DNA from: Cristatella mucedo
Taxonomy: Eukaryota > Bryozoa > Phylactolaemata > Cristatellidae
DNA: 64,000 bases
NCBI GenBank assembly: GCA_009760855.2
Contig: WPIO01000049.1
Coordinates: 62,001-126,000, forward strand
Direction: 5' to 3'
In this document: positions 35,763 through 47,895 of the stretch, in pieces
How the letters are laid out: every line of letters starts with the position of its first letter
How positions within the stretch are numbered: the first letter of the stretch is position 1
Made by a program: the position numbers and the translations under genes
The notes under the pieces: generated by a model
Told to the model about the DNA's origin: nothing
What the model saw: only the letters and a program-made list of their open reading frames with translations
Database searches by the model: none

Positions 35763-36139
35763 CTTAAGAGCATAAAACAAGAGCATAAACTAATTACATA
35801 TATGTGGTAATCCTGAACGCACAAATAGGTGGCAGAGTAAAAAAAATTAAATATGATGTGGTTAGGATACATCTATCAAGGTTCAGAAATGCATTAGTGG
35901 AGAAAAACAGAGGCACTAACACTGGTTTACGTACAGGCTTCTGGCACTGGTGATGCAATGCAACTCCAAAAGCAGAAAACATGCTGCTATGATTGAGGAG
36001 GTATAGGCATGCAAACGAGATGAATAAGGAATAATCAACCGAGTCAGTCACCTGGGATAACACAAGCAACAAGCACGGCTACATCAATTCACCAAACAGC
36101 ATGTAATGCTAACAAACCAGTCTATGCTTATTTAAACAT

Positions 36140-37110
36140 GATATTAATAATGCTAATAAAATATTTGCATAGAGCTTAAGAGGAATTTTAAATGTTCTGG
36201 AAAGAACGCACGTCATGTGATTAGTGATAGCACGCAAAATTTCAGCATGTTTAAAGCACACTGTGGACAGAGCATGTGGACGGAGAAGATTATCGCAGAG
36301 AGCCAGAGGGTTTCAGCTTCTTTTTAAATGCCATCGAGTCGGAGGATGTCGTGACATTAGTCGGTAGTGAGTTCAAGACTTTGGCAGCAGCGCAGCAAAA
36401 CGACCAGATTCAAAAAAGCAAGTGACACGACGGGAAGCCTAAGTATTTTAGATAGATATGCCAGAGAAAGAGAATGAAAGAATCTTTAAACGAGGAGTGA
36501 CAAGACCGTCAAGTCAAAACGTTGCCGGTGGGGAGCAAAAGCCTCACCAGGATCAGGCGAAGGAGGTGACCAGACCTTGACCTTTTTAGAGGCAGCCAAT
36601 GATAGGAAGAAGAAGGGGGCATGTTGGGTAGTCAGACCACCCACAATGCATCTTCAGGTCTGTCCATGGGCCATGGTCCACACTCCTTGCTTATCTTGGA
36701 CAATGATGGAGAGCCAGCACAGGTCGGCAAGAAGTGGTGTGCAATCAGTACTTTCAGCAATCACGACAAACAAACCTAGCTGCAGAGTTTGGCACCAATT
36801 GCACATGGCTTATTGCACGGGTAGGAAAAAGACATGCCATGAGTGAGTAACAAAAGTATAGACGGAATGTCACAAATGCATGAACCACCTTGGCTTCGTT
36901 ATTCTTATCTAAGCATACCTGAAATTTTGCATTACTGCATAGCAAATAGTAGGCAGGCTTGAATACAAAACCGATACGGTCAACTAGCGGAAGGCATTCT
37001 TAAAACAGCACCAAACCCAGATTCTCAATGCAGAGGCTACAGAAGAGCTGGCCGAGCCAGTTTTGACCGGTTGGGCTTTTCGGTTTCTGACTGATGCAAG
37101 GTTTTCCCAT
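36140..37110 (-). mobile_element. Degenerate L2-like LINE fragment
   Basis: From an AT-rich end through TTTCAGCTTCTTTTTAAATG to coding remnants (KVVHAFVTFRLYFCYSLM, VQLVPNSAARFVCRDC in the minus strand). Many indels. Shares the sequence AGCAAAACGACCAGA with 11415-11610, suggesting an older subfamily. Confidence 0.7.
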
Positions 37111-37337
37111 AACGACTAAGCCGAGCGAGTGCAAACCGAGTAAGGCGTCTCGTCGGCTATCCTCTCACAATCCACACAGCCCGACTAGTGCTGCCAAGAG
37201 GCAGATATGGATGGGAAGCTTCGGATGCTGCAAAGTAGGACACGCTGTGACGTCCCACAACAAATTATGCAACACGGGATGCCGCCCCTGCACAAAGAGC
37301 GTGGTGCCTCACGCTCAAGCAATTCGTAATGAGCCGA

Positions 37338-37403
37338 GGTAACCTATCTATAAAAGATAGGGAACCTATCTATAAATAGCTGACCTATCTATAAAAGGTA
37401 GGG
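37338..37403. repeat. ACCTATCTATAAA tandem repeat
   Basis: Three copies of ACCTATCTATAAA with GATAGGG spacers. Confidence 0.75.
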
Positions 37404-37662
37404 AAGATTTTGGGAGTGAGCGGCATCCCTGACTTTTCAAAGCAAGAACGCATGACTGGGAGCTGCAAGCTCTGCATTTTCACTCATCTCACGGTCGTCT
37501 AGCATTTAGGTGACAGCCAACTCATTGGCTGATATTATCTACTAGAAAAAGGGTAAGGATGTCGCATACCAAGTAAGCTGCTGCCAATGGCTCCACACCC
37601 CACGACATTCATCCCTGTCAATATACATGATGCTCGCAGCAAGCGAACACATTACAGTGTAC

Positions 37663-37771
37663 CTTGTATAGATTCTCCATCCATGCATGAAGACCCTCAT
37701 AGCTGTCTGCAGCCAGGATCACATCTTTTCCTCCGTCCGACAACAGGGTTATGGAGAAAAGGGGTAGGTAC
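37663..37771 (-). CDS. ARAP: ARAP exon: PH3 C-terminal part
   Basis: One base plus 36 codons. It reads YLPLFSITLLSDGG, then DVILAADSYEGLHAWMENLY. These are the last strands and the C-terminal helix with Trp of a PH domain. Acceptor is ttctacag, donor follows CTATACAAG as gtacac. Phase fits both neighbours. Confidence 0.88.
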
Positions 37772-38689
37772 CTGTAGAAGGACAGAGGCGATATGATTAG
37801 CTAGTAGCATAAACCTTTAGCGCCGACAAGTACATGTTACAACAGCATGAGTGAACAGCATTATCGAGCAGACGTCTTGACGTGCACAGTGACGACATTT
37901 AACTGCAATACCAATTGGGCAAGATAACTAAACGATAAAACAATACAGGTTTAATACATGGAGCTCCTTCGATATCTTCCTCTCTCAGCAACGTGTCATG
38001 CGACTCTGCATAAAGAAAGAGCATATGCATGTGAAATGCAATGACCTGAAATATGGATCAGAAGTACATTCCTTCGAGTCGGTGCTCGAGCGTGCTAAGA
38101 AGGAAAAAATACCCTCAGCCTATACATTCGGATGTGATCGTCGAGACTGGGCCAACGAATCATACTGCCGTCAAGTGTGTGCCCATATTTTAGCACTCAC
38201 CCAACCCTGGACAGGAGCAGTGGCTCGTCTAGAGATCCGATTGGTCACACTAGACTGCTCATACTGAAGATTGCTGACTCTGCATTCGTGAGATAGTATT
38301 AGCTAGCACACAGTAGACATGGGTGGGGTAATGCCACTCAGCATTAGTAGGCACACCCAAATTCACAGGGGCTGGTGACCTGACATAGGTTCACATCAAT
38401 CGAAATAGTTAACACGTGATAAAGCACAACATGGAGTTCCAAAAACGCTGTGCCTAAAGAACGCACGCTTCTACGTGGCTACAGCTACCTATTTTAACGA
38501 TTGCAGCAGTTTTTTCTGATGAGAAATGCTCATGCAAGAATCCTGATATAGTTTTTCATGTTTAGATAATAATCGTTAATGGCATAGATGCACTGAGAAC
38601 ATATGTGACCTCAGTGATATATTGCCTTCAGTTTGTGACTATAATCATTAAGATAAAAAGCAAGGTAGTCATTTATGTCAGCGATGCAA

Positions 38690-38780
38690 TATAATATATA
38701 TATATATATATATGAGCTATGTTATGGGATTATATATAAGCTATATTTGGGGTTATATATATATATATATATATATATAT
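38690..38780. repeat. (TA)n microsatellites
   Basis: Two TATATA runs (about 38692-38714 and 38753-38780) next to the LINE tail. Confidence 0.85.
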
Positions 38781-38781
38781 T

Positions 38782-38862
38782 AGTAATAATAATACATTTG
38801 TATAGCACCATTAGAGCACTGAATCTCAGCACCCTCAGAGAACTGAATCTCTTTCTAGGCAC
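38782..38862 (-). mobile_element. LINE 3' end fragment abutting the next LINE
   Basis: TAATAATAATACATTTGTAT, GCACCCTCAGAGAACTGAAT and TCTTTCTAGGCACTTT, cut immediately before the (ATT)n tail of the 38863 element. Confidence 0.65.
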
Positions 38863-41745
38863 TTTAATAATAATAATAATAATTCACTTGATAAAGCGCC
38901 CTCAGAGAACTCAATCTCTCTCTAGGCGCTTTACATTTGCTGCAAAGTGAAATGCAATTGAATGGTAAGTAAAATCATGCTTGAAAAACAAACGAGATGA
39001 ATAATATGGTTAGGGGTGACATGCACAGGGTCAGCATGCGAATGTGGTTAGTGGCAGCATGCACAGTGTCAGCACGCATAAGCACATCAAAGACGAATCA
39101 CAGGGACCCACTAAATGCTGTCCTAAATAGGTGTGTTTTTAGGCTCCTTTTAAATGTGGTCAGGTCAGGGGATGTTTTGACGAAAGTCGGGAGTGAGTTC
39201 CAGGCATTGGGAGCATATGAACTAAATGCACGGTCTCCAAAGAATTTAAGGTTTGTATGAGGTATTTCTAAACTGTTGGATTCCGAGAAGCGGGTGGTAC
39301 GATGCTTGGCCTGATGGGGTAGTATATCTGACAGATAGGCTGGAGCCATAGAATGAAGGGACCTAAAAGTGAGCGACAAAACCTTGAAGTCAATCCGTTG
39401 CTTGACTGGTAGCCAGTGCAGGTCGGCGAGAAGTGGAGTAATGTGGCAACTACGACGCTCACGACAGACAAGCCTAGCTGCAGAGTTTTGCACCAGCTGC
39501 AATCGCCTGATCGCACATGCTGGTAGGCCAGTAAGCAGTGAGTTGCAGAAGTCGAGACGGGATGTCACGAATGCATGAACTAACTTGGACGTGGTATCTT
39601 TATCTAAACAAGCCCGAATTTTAGCAATGTTGTGAAGCTGAAAATAGGCGGATTTGACTGTGGAGCTGATATGGTGATCTAACGAGGTCGCTTTGGAATA
39701 TGACACCTAGATTCCGAGCTGATTCGACAGGAGATATGCTGGCAGAGCCAATTTTGGGAGTCAGCCTTTCCAATCTCTGGATCACACTGGGTTTTCCCAT
39801 AACTAGTAAGTTAGTTTTATCATCGTTAAGTTTTAGAAAATTTGCTGCCATCCATGTGCGGATGTCATGAATGCATGCAGCAAGTGAGTTTAGAGAATTT
39901 GAGGTGCTCGAAGGCTGGGAGGGATCAAAGCAAAGGTACAACTGAGTGTCATCCGCATAGAAGTGAAAGCCTAGATTGTGCTTGGCAATCACATCAGCAA
40001 GAGGCAGAGTATAAACCGTGAAAAGAACTGGACCTAGCACTGAGCCCTGAGGTACTCCATATTTCAGAGGTACTTCAGATGATCTTTGTCCATTCACGTC
40101 GATACTCTGGAGTCTCCCACTCAGATAGGACCTGAACCACTGCAGAGCAGTGCCAGTGATGCCCAGGCGAGATGAGAGGCGCTCTAGAAGAACTTTGTGA
40201 TCGATGGTATCAAAAGCTGCCGAAAGATCAAGCAAAACAAGCAGAGACACTCTACCCATGTCCGCATTCCTAAGTAGGTCGTTGTATACCCGAAGCAATG
40301 CTGACTCTGTGGAGTGATTAGCTCTAAAGCCAGACTGGAACTTACTAGCAAGGTGTGAGGTTTCGATATACGAGTTTAGCTGGTCCACCACGACCCGTTC
40401 GAGTGTCTTTGATAGGAATGGTAGAAGGGAAACTGGGCGGTAGTTGCTCAAGTTCTCTTGGTCAAGTGTAGCTTTCTTGAGAAGTGGCCTGACTACAGCT
40501 TTTTTGAAAGGTGCTGGGACATGACCTGAGGCTAATGACATATTAATTATGTTAGTTATGCATGGCAGCAGCAGATCAATGCAACGTAGGAGCAGGACAG
40601 TGGGAATAGGGTCCAGAGGACTTGTTGTCTTCTTTGATTGAGATACGAACTTTAGGACTAGATCACTAGTGACCTGCTTAAATGCAGACATTGAGGTGCA
40701 GCCAGGAACCGAGGAACAGCATTCTAGTGGGGAGGTTGTCATCGCAGGGATGGATTCCCTGATCTTGTCTATCTTCTGCACAAAGAATCGAGAGAAGCGA
40801 TCGGCTAGATCATCATTAGGATCATCAGGTAAGGAGCTAATCTGGGAACGGTTGAGGAAATGGTTTATTGTCGACATCAGCATTTTTGGATTGTGCATCT
40901 GTGATTCAACAATGTTTTTATAAAAACTAGACTTAGCCTTTGCTAGGATCGATTGGTACAACCTACAGTAGTCTTCATATGCCTGTCGATGGACAGTTAG
41001 TCCGGATCTTTTGTATGCTTTTTCAAGCTTTCGTTTAGTAGACTTGGCTAGTTTAATGTCTGCGGTAAACCATAGGCCGTCTGGGCGGGGGCGCACAGTG
41101 CGCTTAGTCAGAGGGGCAAACTCGTCTAGCGTGTCAGCTAGTGTCGTGTTGAAGCTATCTACCAATGATGACATATCGCAGGGAGGACTGAGCAGCAGAG
41201 GCGAAGCAGATATTCTCGCGTGGACAGCATCGATGTCAAGAGTCTTGAGGTTTTCGCGATTCACAGGTGATTTTAGACGAGAAAGAGGCGGGCACACGCT
41301 GTAGATTGAATGAGATCTGCATGTGGTCAGATAAGCATGATTTGGTAATAATTGATGATGACAGAGTGCAGTTATATGAGAAAATCTGGTCGAGTGTGTG
41401 ACCCTTGATGTGGGTAGGGCCATGCACATGAGCCACAAGAGACAATGAGTCAGTCAATGCACGAAATTCGGTGCTGAAAGCGTCAGATAAGTTATCAAAG
41501 TGAACGTTGAAATCACCCATTACGAGGAAGGATCGATTTCTTGAACACAGAATCGAAATGAGATCGGAGAAATCTGAGATAAAGGAGGATTTGGTACCTG
41601 GAGGGCGATAGACTACTGCCACTATCGGTAGCTTGTTTTCGGGTGAGACCAAGACAATTGATTCAAAAGACTGCTTCGAGGGTACCGCAAATGGCTTGAA
41701 GTTGAATTTCGAGCGCACGACAATAGCAACTCCTTTACAGATGCT
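38863..41745 (-). mobile_element. L2-like LINE with endonuclease and RT, 5' truncated
   Basis: About 2.9 kb on the minus strand, the most complete copy. 3' end at 38863 with (ATT)n; 5' end near 41745 inside the endonuclease. Coding order is endonuclease, linker, RT, C-terminal domain. Same orientation as the ARAP-like gene, in the intron between PH3 exons 42133 and 37771. The CR1/L2 assignment rests on RT motifs (LLDLSAAFDTIDH, GVPQGSVLGP, YADDTQLY), the conserved C-terminus SFGDRAFSSYAP..AWNSLP and the short-repeat tail without poly(A). Confidence 0.93.
39098..41718 (-). pseudogene. LINE ORF2 (endonuclease-reverse transcriptase), two frameshifts
   Basis: The endonuclease part (41718 down to about 41280) shows AVVYRPPG, VMGDFNVHFD and CLSDHMQISF. 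The RT part (about 41270 to 39690) holds LLDLSAAFDTIDH, YGVPQGSVLGP and HFYADDTQLYL. The C-terminal part runs to 39098 (LFRTAFSGSL). Frame changes occur near 41275 and 39690. The N-terminus of the endonuclease is missing. The protein would nick DNA and reverse-transcribe its own RNA; this copy cannot make it intact. Confidence 0.9.
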
Positions 41746-41826
41746 GAACAGAAAGCATTACCAGATAATTGGTGGTGGCAACATCCACAAGCAGAAGGCT
41801 CAGTGTAAGCAAGTACCTGCACACAA
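41738..41826 (-). mobile_element. Fragment of variant LINE 3' region
   Basis: ACAGATGCTGAACAGAAAGC, then TTGGTGGTGGCAACATCC and AGTGTAAGCAAGTACCTGCA, closely parallel to 3293-3378. Sits between the LINE and an (ATAC)n array. Confidence 0.6.
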
Positions 41827-41905
41827 ATATACATACATACATACATACATACATACATACATACATACATACATACATACATACATACATACATACATAC
41901 ATACA

Positions 41906-41941
<36 letters not shown>

Positions 41942-41955
41942 TACATGCATACATA
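41827..41955. repeat. (ATAC)n microsatellite
   Basis: About 30 tetranucleotide units, ending ATATATATACATGCATAC. Confidence 0.97.
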
Positions 41956-42132
41956 AAATTCCCTGAGACAGCTCATTCGAAGACTTTCGAAGCTAACCTA
42001 AGCACGGCAACTGACTAAAATGGAGGAAGGAGCTAGGTAGGTAGATGCAGAACGTTTAAAAACCTTGACTTGAAGCAAGAAAAGCAATAGCAAGCCACGA
42101 CGTGTCCACTCATGGCCCAGTAAATGACTTAC

Positions 42133-42262
42133 TTCTCATTTTCTCGCTTTCGAATGCTCACCACCTCAGACATTCGAATGATCCCCTTCAGTGTCGGCAT
42201 GTTCTCATCTTGGTAGTAGCTCAATGCTTCAAGGTCGAGGACGGCCCACCGCCTAATGCCCT
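42133..42262 (-). CDS. ARAP: ARAP exon: PH3 core
   Basis: Two bases, 42 codons and two bases. It reads GIRRWAVLDLEALSYYQDEN then KGIIRMSEVVSIRKR. This matches the 'RRWCVL...LSYY...GEIRxSEIV' pattern of ARAP PH3. Acceptor is gaaatttcag, donor is gtaagt. The intron that follows holds a long LINE (38863-41745). Confidence 0.9.
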
Positions 42263-42515
42263 CTGAAATTTCACAAACCAATTTCGAGCCCGGATGCTGC
42301 TAGAAAGAATTAGATCAGCAGTAATGCACTTGGAGAGGAAATTCTATAGGTGGATAATGTGGCCTTACGTCAGATTTCCACTATGTGGCCAAGCACAATA
42401 CATAGGTGCATTACAATACCGTCAGCTAGATTTAAGTCGTTCTAAACACGTGCCGTCTAGTCCCAAAAAGTTGTTCACACAACCTCCCTAAAGCCATCGG
42501 TGACAAGCAAACTAA

Positions 42516-43012
42516 CTTCATTCTATGGCTCCAGCCTATCTTTCAGAGATATTACCCCATCAGGCAAAGCATCGTACCACTCGCTTTTCGGAATCCAACA
42601 GTCTAGAAATACCTCGTACAAACCTTAAATCCTTTGGAGACCGTGCATTTAGCTCGTATGCTCCCACAGCCTGGAACTCCCTCCCGACCTGCATCAGAAC
42701 ATCCCCTGACCTGACCACATTTAAAAGAAACTTAAAAACATACCTATTTAGGACAGCATTTAGTGGGTCCTTGTGATTCGTCCTCGATGTGCTTATGCGT
42801 GCTGACACTGTTCATGCTGCCACTAACCACATTTGCATGCTGACCCAGTGCATGTAACCCCTAACCATGTTATTCATTTTGTTTGTTTTTCAAGCATGAT
42901 TTTACTTACTATTCTATTGCGTATCACTTTGCAGCAAATGTAAAGCGCCTAGAAAGAGATTAAGTTCTCTGAGGGCGCTTTATCAAGTGCAATATTATTA
43001 TTATTATTATAA
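42516..43012 (+). mobile_element. L2-like LINE 3' fragment, young
   Basis: Open C-terminal codons (MAPAYLSEILPHQAKHRTTR to FRTAFSGSL) and a full 3' UTR with (ATT)n tail. The protein is nearly identical to the C-terminus of the 56955-58601 copy. Confidence 0.9.
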
Positions 43013-43686
43013 CTTGGCAAAGTCGACCAACAGTATTATATTATTCAACAAGTTATCCGGAGAAAGAAAACAGCCGAAAAAAGGGAAATCAACACGAGTA
43101 AGACATCTCAGTAAATAGAGTTTTGATGAAAAAATAAAATCTCAGCACTGGTTCACTACTGCTTTAAATGCATATTACGTGACTGAGGGACCAATAAAGA
43201 AAGCCATTTGGTTTGAGCCAGAACAGCAGACACGAGTCATTGCAAAGCGGACCTTCGGTTGCCCCTCTCGCCCACCGGAAGTGCACTCGAGGCAAGTAGG
43301 CCATACTGTTTGCAGCAAAAGCGAAGTCAGTTCTGCTCACCTTTTCGTTCTACTTCAGTCAGGTAGCCAGACTTCATTATGATACGCTGCACGTGCAGGC
43401 CCTACAACGAAGGCCAATCCAAGCCTACATTTTGGAACGGACAAAGCTGTGCATGAACCTGTCATTTCAGTGCAATCGACCAAGCACTGCCAAACTGTTG
43501 ACACTCAATGACTGACATGTCCCAAGATGCTCAATAGTCGAGGCTCTGCATTGCTACACTCATCCACGTTTTATACTGACTGCAAGGCATAATACTTGTT
43601 GTTGACATTGATGTAAACAAACTGCTGTGACACAATCACTGGCATCAATATTTCTCAGCACCATATAGAAATAGACAGAGGCCTAG

Positions 43687-43777
43687 TAATAATAACAATA
43701 ATACATTTGATATAGCGCCCTCAGAAAACTCAATCTCTTTCTAGGCACTCTACATTTACTGCAAGAAAGAAAGACTT
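43687..43777 (-). mobile_element. L2-like LINE 3' end fragment
   Basis: AATAACAATAATACATTTGA tail, TATAGCGCCCTCAGAAAACT and TTTCTAGGCACTCTACATTT. Confidence 0.72.
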
Positions 43778-43869
43778 CAAATGGGGAGGTTGGTCGAGAC
43801 GGACAAAGAGATAGAGCCAGGCAGGCCGAGACGGAGGCAGGCAGAGAAAGAAAAGGCAAAAAAAGACAG

Positions 43870-43918
43870 GAAGAAAGAGAGAAACCAAAGAGAGAGAGAG
43901 AGAAAGAGAAGATGGAGC

Positions 43919-43955
<37 letters not shown>

Positions 43956-44170
43956 GGAGCGAGACGAGAGAGAGAGAGAGATCGGTAAGTAATAGATAGA
44001 GAATGACAGAGAATGAGAGAGGTAGAGCAAGAATGAGAGAGGGAGCGAGAGAAAGTGAGAGAGAGAGCGAAGAAGAGAGAACAAAAAAGGGTGAGATAGG
44101 GAGTAAATAATGACAAGAGAGAAAGATATGCGAAGAAAGAGAACGAGAGAGAGAGAGACACACACACACA
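43870..44170. repeat. GA-rich degenerate microsatellite
   Basis: AGAGAGAGAGAGAAAGAGAA, with GATGGAGCGAGACGAGAGAG duplicated. The Ser/Leu-rich minus-strand frames are artefacts. Confidence 0.9.
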
Positions 44171-44461
44171 GAGGGAGAAGAAATTAGGGGAAGAGAAACA
44201 GAGTGATACTGGTATATATTAACATTGGAAGAAAGAGAAATATAACGAGATGAGAGATGACATAAGGTACAAATAGACATGAGAGAGAAAGTGTGTGCAT
44301 GCAGAAAGATAGAGGAAGAAAGAGAAAAAGCTAATAAAAAAATATAAAGCACACTCTCATAGTCCAAGACTGCCGAGGGAACGTGCCCGAAGCCATGTGA
44401 ATAAAAAAGACTAGCCAAGCCAGGAGCAGGCGGTTCACTAATGTGAGCACATTGTCCACCT

Positions 44462-44660
44462 AGGTAATAACAATAATAATATGACATTTGTCTAGCACCC
44501 TAAAAGAACTGAATGTCTTTCTGGGTACTTCATAAGCTGTCACGGATAACTCTGCCGAGTAAATTTTCTCTAAAACCTGACTGGAATTTACTTGCTAGGT
44601 TTGAAGTTGTGATCAACAATTTTAGCTGGTCTGCCTCTACTCTGTCCATGGTCAAGTCGA
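44462..44660 (-). mobile_element. L2-like LINE fragment with deletion
   Basis: Tail AATAACAATAATAATATGAC and hairpin GCACCCTAAAAGAACTGAAT are followed directly by RT-central sequence (TCTCTAAAACCTGACTGGAA, TTTTAGCTGGTCTGCC), so most of the element between is missing. Confidence 0.65.
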
Positions 44661-44699
44661 GTCAGTTGTAGTGTGTGTCATGTCTAGTTTAGCTTAAAT

Positions 44700-45335
44700 G
44701 GACTGATGTGGTTTCATGAACGTGCACCATCATAAACTCTATGCACATTGGCTGCATACATAATCGAACTGCTTTGCTACAACCGCCTCTGCCACTACCA
44801 GCATTCGTACCACTCACTACTAAGTCGACCGCAGGCCACTTGACACCTACTTTGCCAACCGACAACGATGACAGGTGCCCTGCTGCTTCGCTTTACCTGA
44901 GCCTGAGAATTGTAAATGGTGCCTTGGTCCAGGTCGAGGCTGATGTGCTTCAGCAACTCCTAGACGACATCGCGGTGCCATCAGCAAGAAAGCGAGCTCT
45001 GCTCAGCCGCCAGGGCTCCGAGCACGACCGCATTATGCGTGCCAGTGCATACCAATCAAGGCGGTGGTGAAAAGCAAGCCCACCACTGCTGCCACCAAAC
45101 CCCCTTTCTATCACAGTGGACATAGCAACGGATCCCCATGGCCCCATCCCAGGCAGCACGGCGGTACACAGCATGCTGCATGCTGCTCTGCCCTACTATT
45201 CACGGGCCAGCAAAGCCCGCTTGGTCGCTCGGCTGAGAGCAGGCAAGAGGTGCAAGCGAGGCTGCAGCAGCAGCGACATCTGCTCGTGGCTGTGCATGCA
45301 ATGGCAGCTGCTGCTTGGAAGCAGGTCGGATAATA
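44700..45335. other. Unassigned GC-rich segment with open frames
   Basis: Plus-strand frames include ALVQVEADVLQQLLDDIAVP then SARKRALLSRQGSEHD, and in a shifted frame ARLRAGKRCKRGCSSSD. No family recognised. Could be a degenerate mobile element or unique intronic DNA. Confidence 0.25.
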
Positions 45336-45337
45336 GC

Positions 45338-45598
45338 AATAATAATAATAATTCACTTGATAAAGCGCCCTCAGAGAACTTAATCTCTCTCTAGGTGCTT
45401 TACATTTGCCGTAAAGTGAAATGCAATGGAATGGTAAGTAAAATCATGCTTGAAAAACAAACGAAATGAATAACATGGTTAGGGGTGACATGCACAGGGT
45501 CAGCATGCAAATGTGGTTAGTGGCAGCATGCACAGTGTCAGCACGCATAAGCATATCAAGGACGAATCACAGGGACCCACTAAATGCTGTCCTAATCC
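45338..45598 (-). mobile_element. L2-like LINE, 3' UTR only
   Basis: Tail AATAATAATAATAATTCACT, hairpin and the UTR to ACTAAATGCTGTCCTAA, truncated at the end of the coding region. Confidence 0.85.
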
Positions 45599-45904
45599 GG
45601 ATGAGGCAGACGCCTTAGCAATATCGGCAGCAGAGGCGACACACTTGACAAATGCAGCAGCTTGAATGGGTGAAGTAGGGAAATTCAGCTGGTGCATGGA
45701 CGTAAAGCAGTCTGACCAACTGATATAGCTGGCTGACAGTAGCGTCACAATGACAGCCATCAATACAAAACGTGAGGTGAACATTTGTGCACCCCCTACA
45801 CGTGCATGCACACGCATACGCACAAGCACGCATACACATTAACACCAGTGCGGCAGCAATGAGAAAAAGTCGCACTAAGCAAAATCAAATGGACTAAAAG
45901 CAAT

Positions 45905-46090
45905 GCTGCCGCTGCTGCCACTGCTGCTGCTGCTGCGCCCTACTCCTGCTATCCCTACTGCTGCGGCGCCAGCTACTGCTACTGCTGCTGCTACCCCAAC
46001 TGTTGCCGCTGCCACTGCTGCTAATGCAGCCGTTGCTGCCTGCTGGTACTGCCACTGCTGCTGTCCCTACTGCTGCTATGCTCCCAAAAA
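45905..46090. repeat. CTG/GCT-rich low-complexity tract
   Basis: GCTGCTGCTGCTGCGCCCTA and CTGCTACTGCTGCTGCTACC: imperfect trinucleotide repetition. Confidence 0.85.
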
Positions 46091-47718
46091 GCAAGCGACT
46101 AGAGCAAAGAGCAAAGCAAGCGACCAGACGATATAACAGTCTGCACATTCGGCAACAATCTTAGTACAGAAAGAGACTAGTTGCACAAGTTGGCGTGTAA
46201 AGCACAATCCGAATCTGTGAGCGACCAACTGCTTGAGCAATGCCTTGCCGCAGGCCTAACCCCACTCGAACAGACTGCATATTTCGTGGAGCATTTTCAT
46301 TGCCTTCGGATATTGACGAGCAATTCCAGCAGCCGGGCTACTCACCGAGTGATGATAAACTACTTGACAGAGGCAGCTAGCTGCTTTAGCTAGCCAGTGA
46401 ACTGTGCAGCAACATTTGCTGGGTGCAGGCCAAGCGGCAATCGTCGGTCGCTAACCTTCGAGCCACTCAGCTGAGTGTGCTCCAGCAACAGCTAGCAACT
46501 GTTGCAAAGCTATTGTAAGCAGCACGCGAGTCATGATCTTGCAACAGCTGCGGTCATAAGCATTTGCAGGAGAGCGTGCAAGCCGCGTTGTAGCACAGGA
46601 GCCAGACATAGGGCCAGGCATTAGGTACAGCAGCAGCAGCCGCAGCAGCAAGCAAGCAAGCAAGCGAGCGAAGTCATTCAAGAAAGTCAGGCCAGCTCGA
46701 GCGAGCATGCAACCCAGCTCAGTTCCCCCCAACTACACGCTGAAAAAACTCACTGTCTGCAGAGGACGCTGCACTTCTCGAGCCAAGTCAATAGCTGCAA
46801 CAGCAGACAAAGTGGAAGTAGAAGTAAGATCTGCTGTGGCCGTGCTGGTCCAGCATATCCTCAGCACTGCACTGGGAACAAGATCCTTCTATTTCCCTAA
46901 GAACACATTCCGAGGAATGAATCCAGCATGGGAAAAAGACTTACAAGGTTTCTAACATTTGCGGATGGCTTGTCAGGACGCAGTAGTGGGTCACATCTTC
47001 GACGAAAAGCCAGTGCATTTGTTCGGTAGGCCTTGCCTCTCCAAGGACGGCTAAGGATTCTCCTAGTCGCAATGGATCTTCTCCCCACCACCTCTTCGGA
47101 TATGTGCCTATCGTTCTTTTTTTTTAGAAGACCACCAGCATAGCTCACTACTGCTTCACGCGAAGTACAGAATTGAGAAACAGTCATCGCAATGCCTAGC
47201 TAATGATCCTACGGGTCTTATGTCTTGCTAGCTAGCGCATCGCATGTCTGTTCAGCAATACTGCCATGCTTTCAAGCCACTACAGCGATATTCGTAAGTG
47301 TGACCACGAGGATAGGTGTGTACATCCAAAAAATCCAGTCGTGGGTACATTTTGCATATAAAGCAACACTTGCTCTCGGTCGAGCAGCGGACCTCAGGTC
47401 CAAAATTCTCACGGTGAATAACAAGGCTCCGTCACACCCACTCGAGCAGCTACAACAGCCGCGGCCTCCTCGCATCATCTGATCGTCTCAGGATAATTAC
47501 TTTGCCGACCATCCCCTCAACAGCTTAAAATCCATCGTTCACGTGACAGGCCCTTCGAGCGAGCTGTTTAGCACTTTGCAACTCTTTATTCCATATTTGT
47601 CAAGTGATAAGAGTGGTAGATGGTACGGTACATGCAAGCACCAAGGCAGCTAGACCTACTGGTGCTTTCAGGCTGGCAGGCTTGCCTGCTCGGCTTCAAG
47701 TGGTCATTGGGCAGTCAT

Positions 47719-47895
47719 TTAATAATAATAACAATACTAACACATTTGTAAAGCACCTTTGGGAAACCTTATCACTTTCTAGGCACCTTTGCATTTGCTG
47801 TAAAGAAAGCATCATCAAATGGTTAGTGGTAACATGCAATGTGTCAGCACACATAAGCACATGCTTCGACTGTGCGTGTCTACCCTAAATAGCAA
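47719..47895 (-). mobile_element. Divergent L2-like LINE 3' fragment
   Basis: Tail AATAATAATAACAATACTAA, then AAGCACCTTTGGGAAACCTT and TTAGTGGTAACATGCAATGT, CAGCACACATAAGCACAT. Confidence 0.7.

Noticed and set aside
43777-44487. 236-codon Ser/Leu-rich frame on the minus strand
   Set aside because: Arises from the GA-rich repeat at 43870-44170 and a LINE end.
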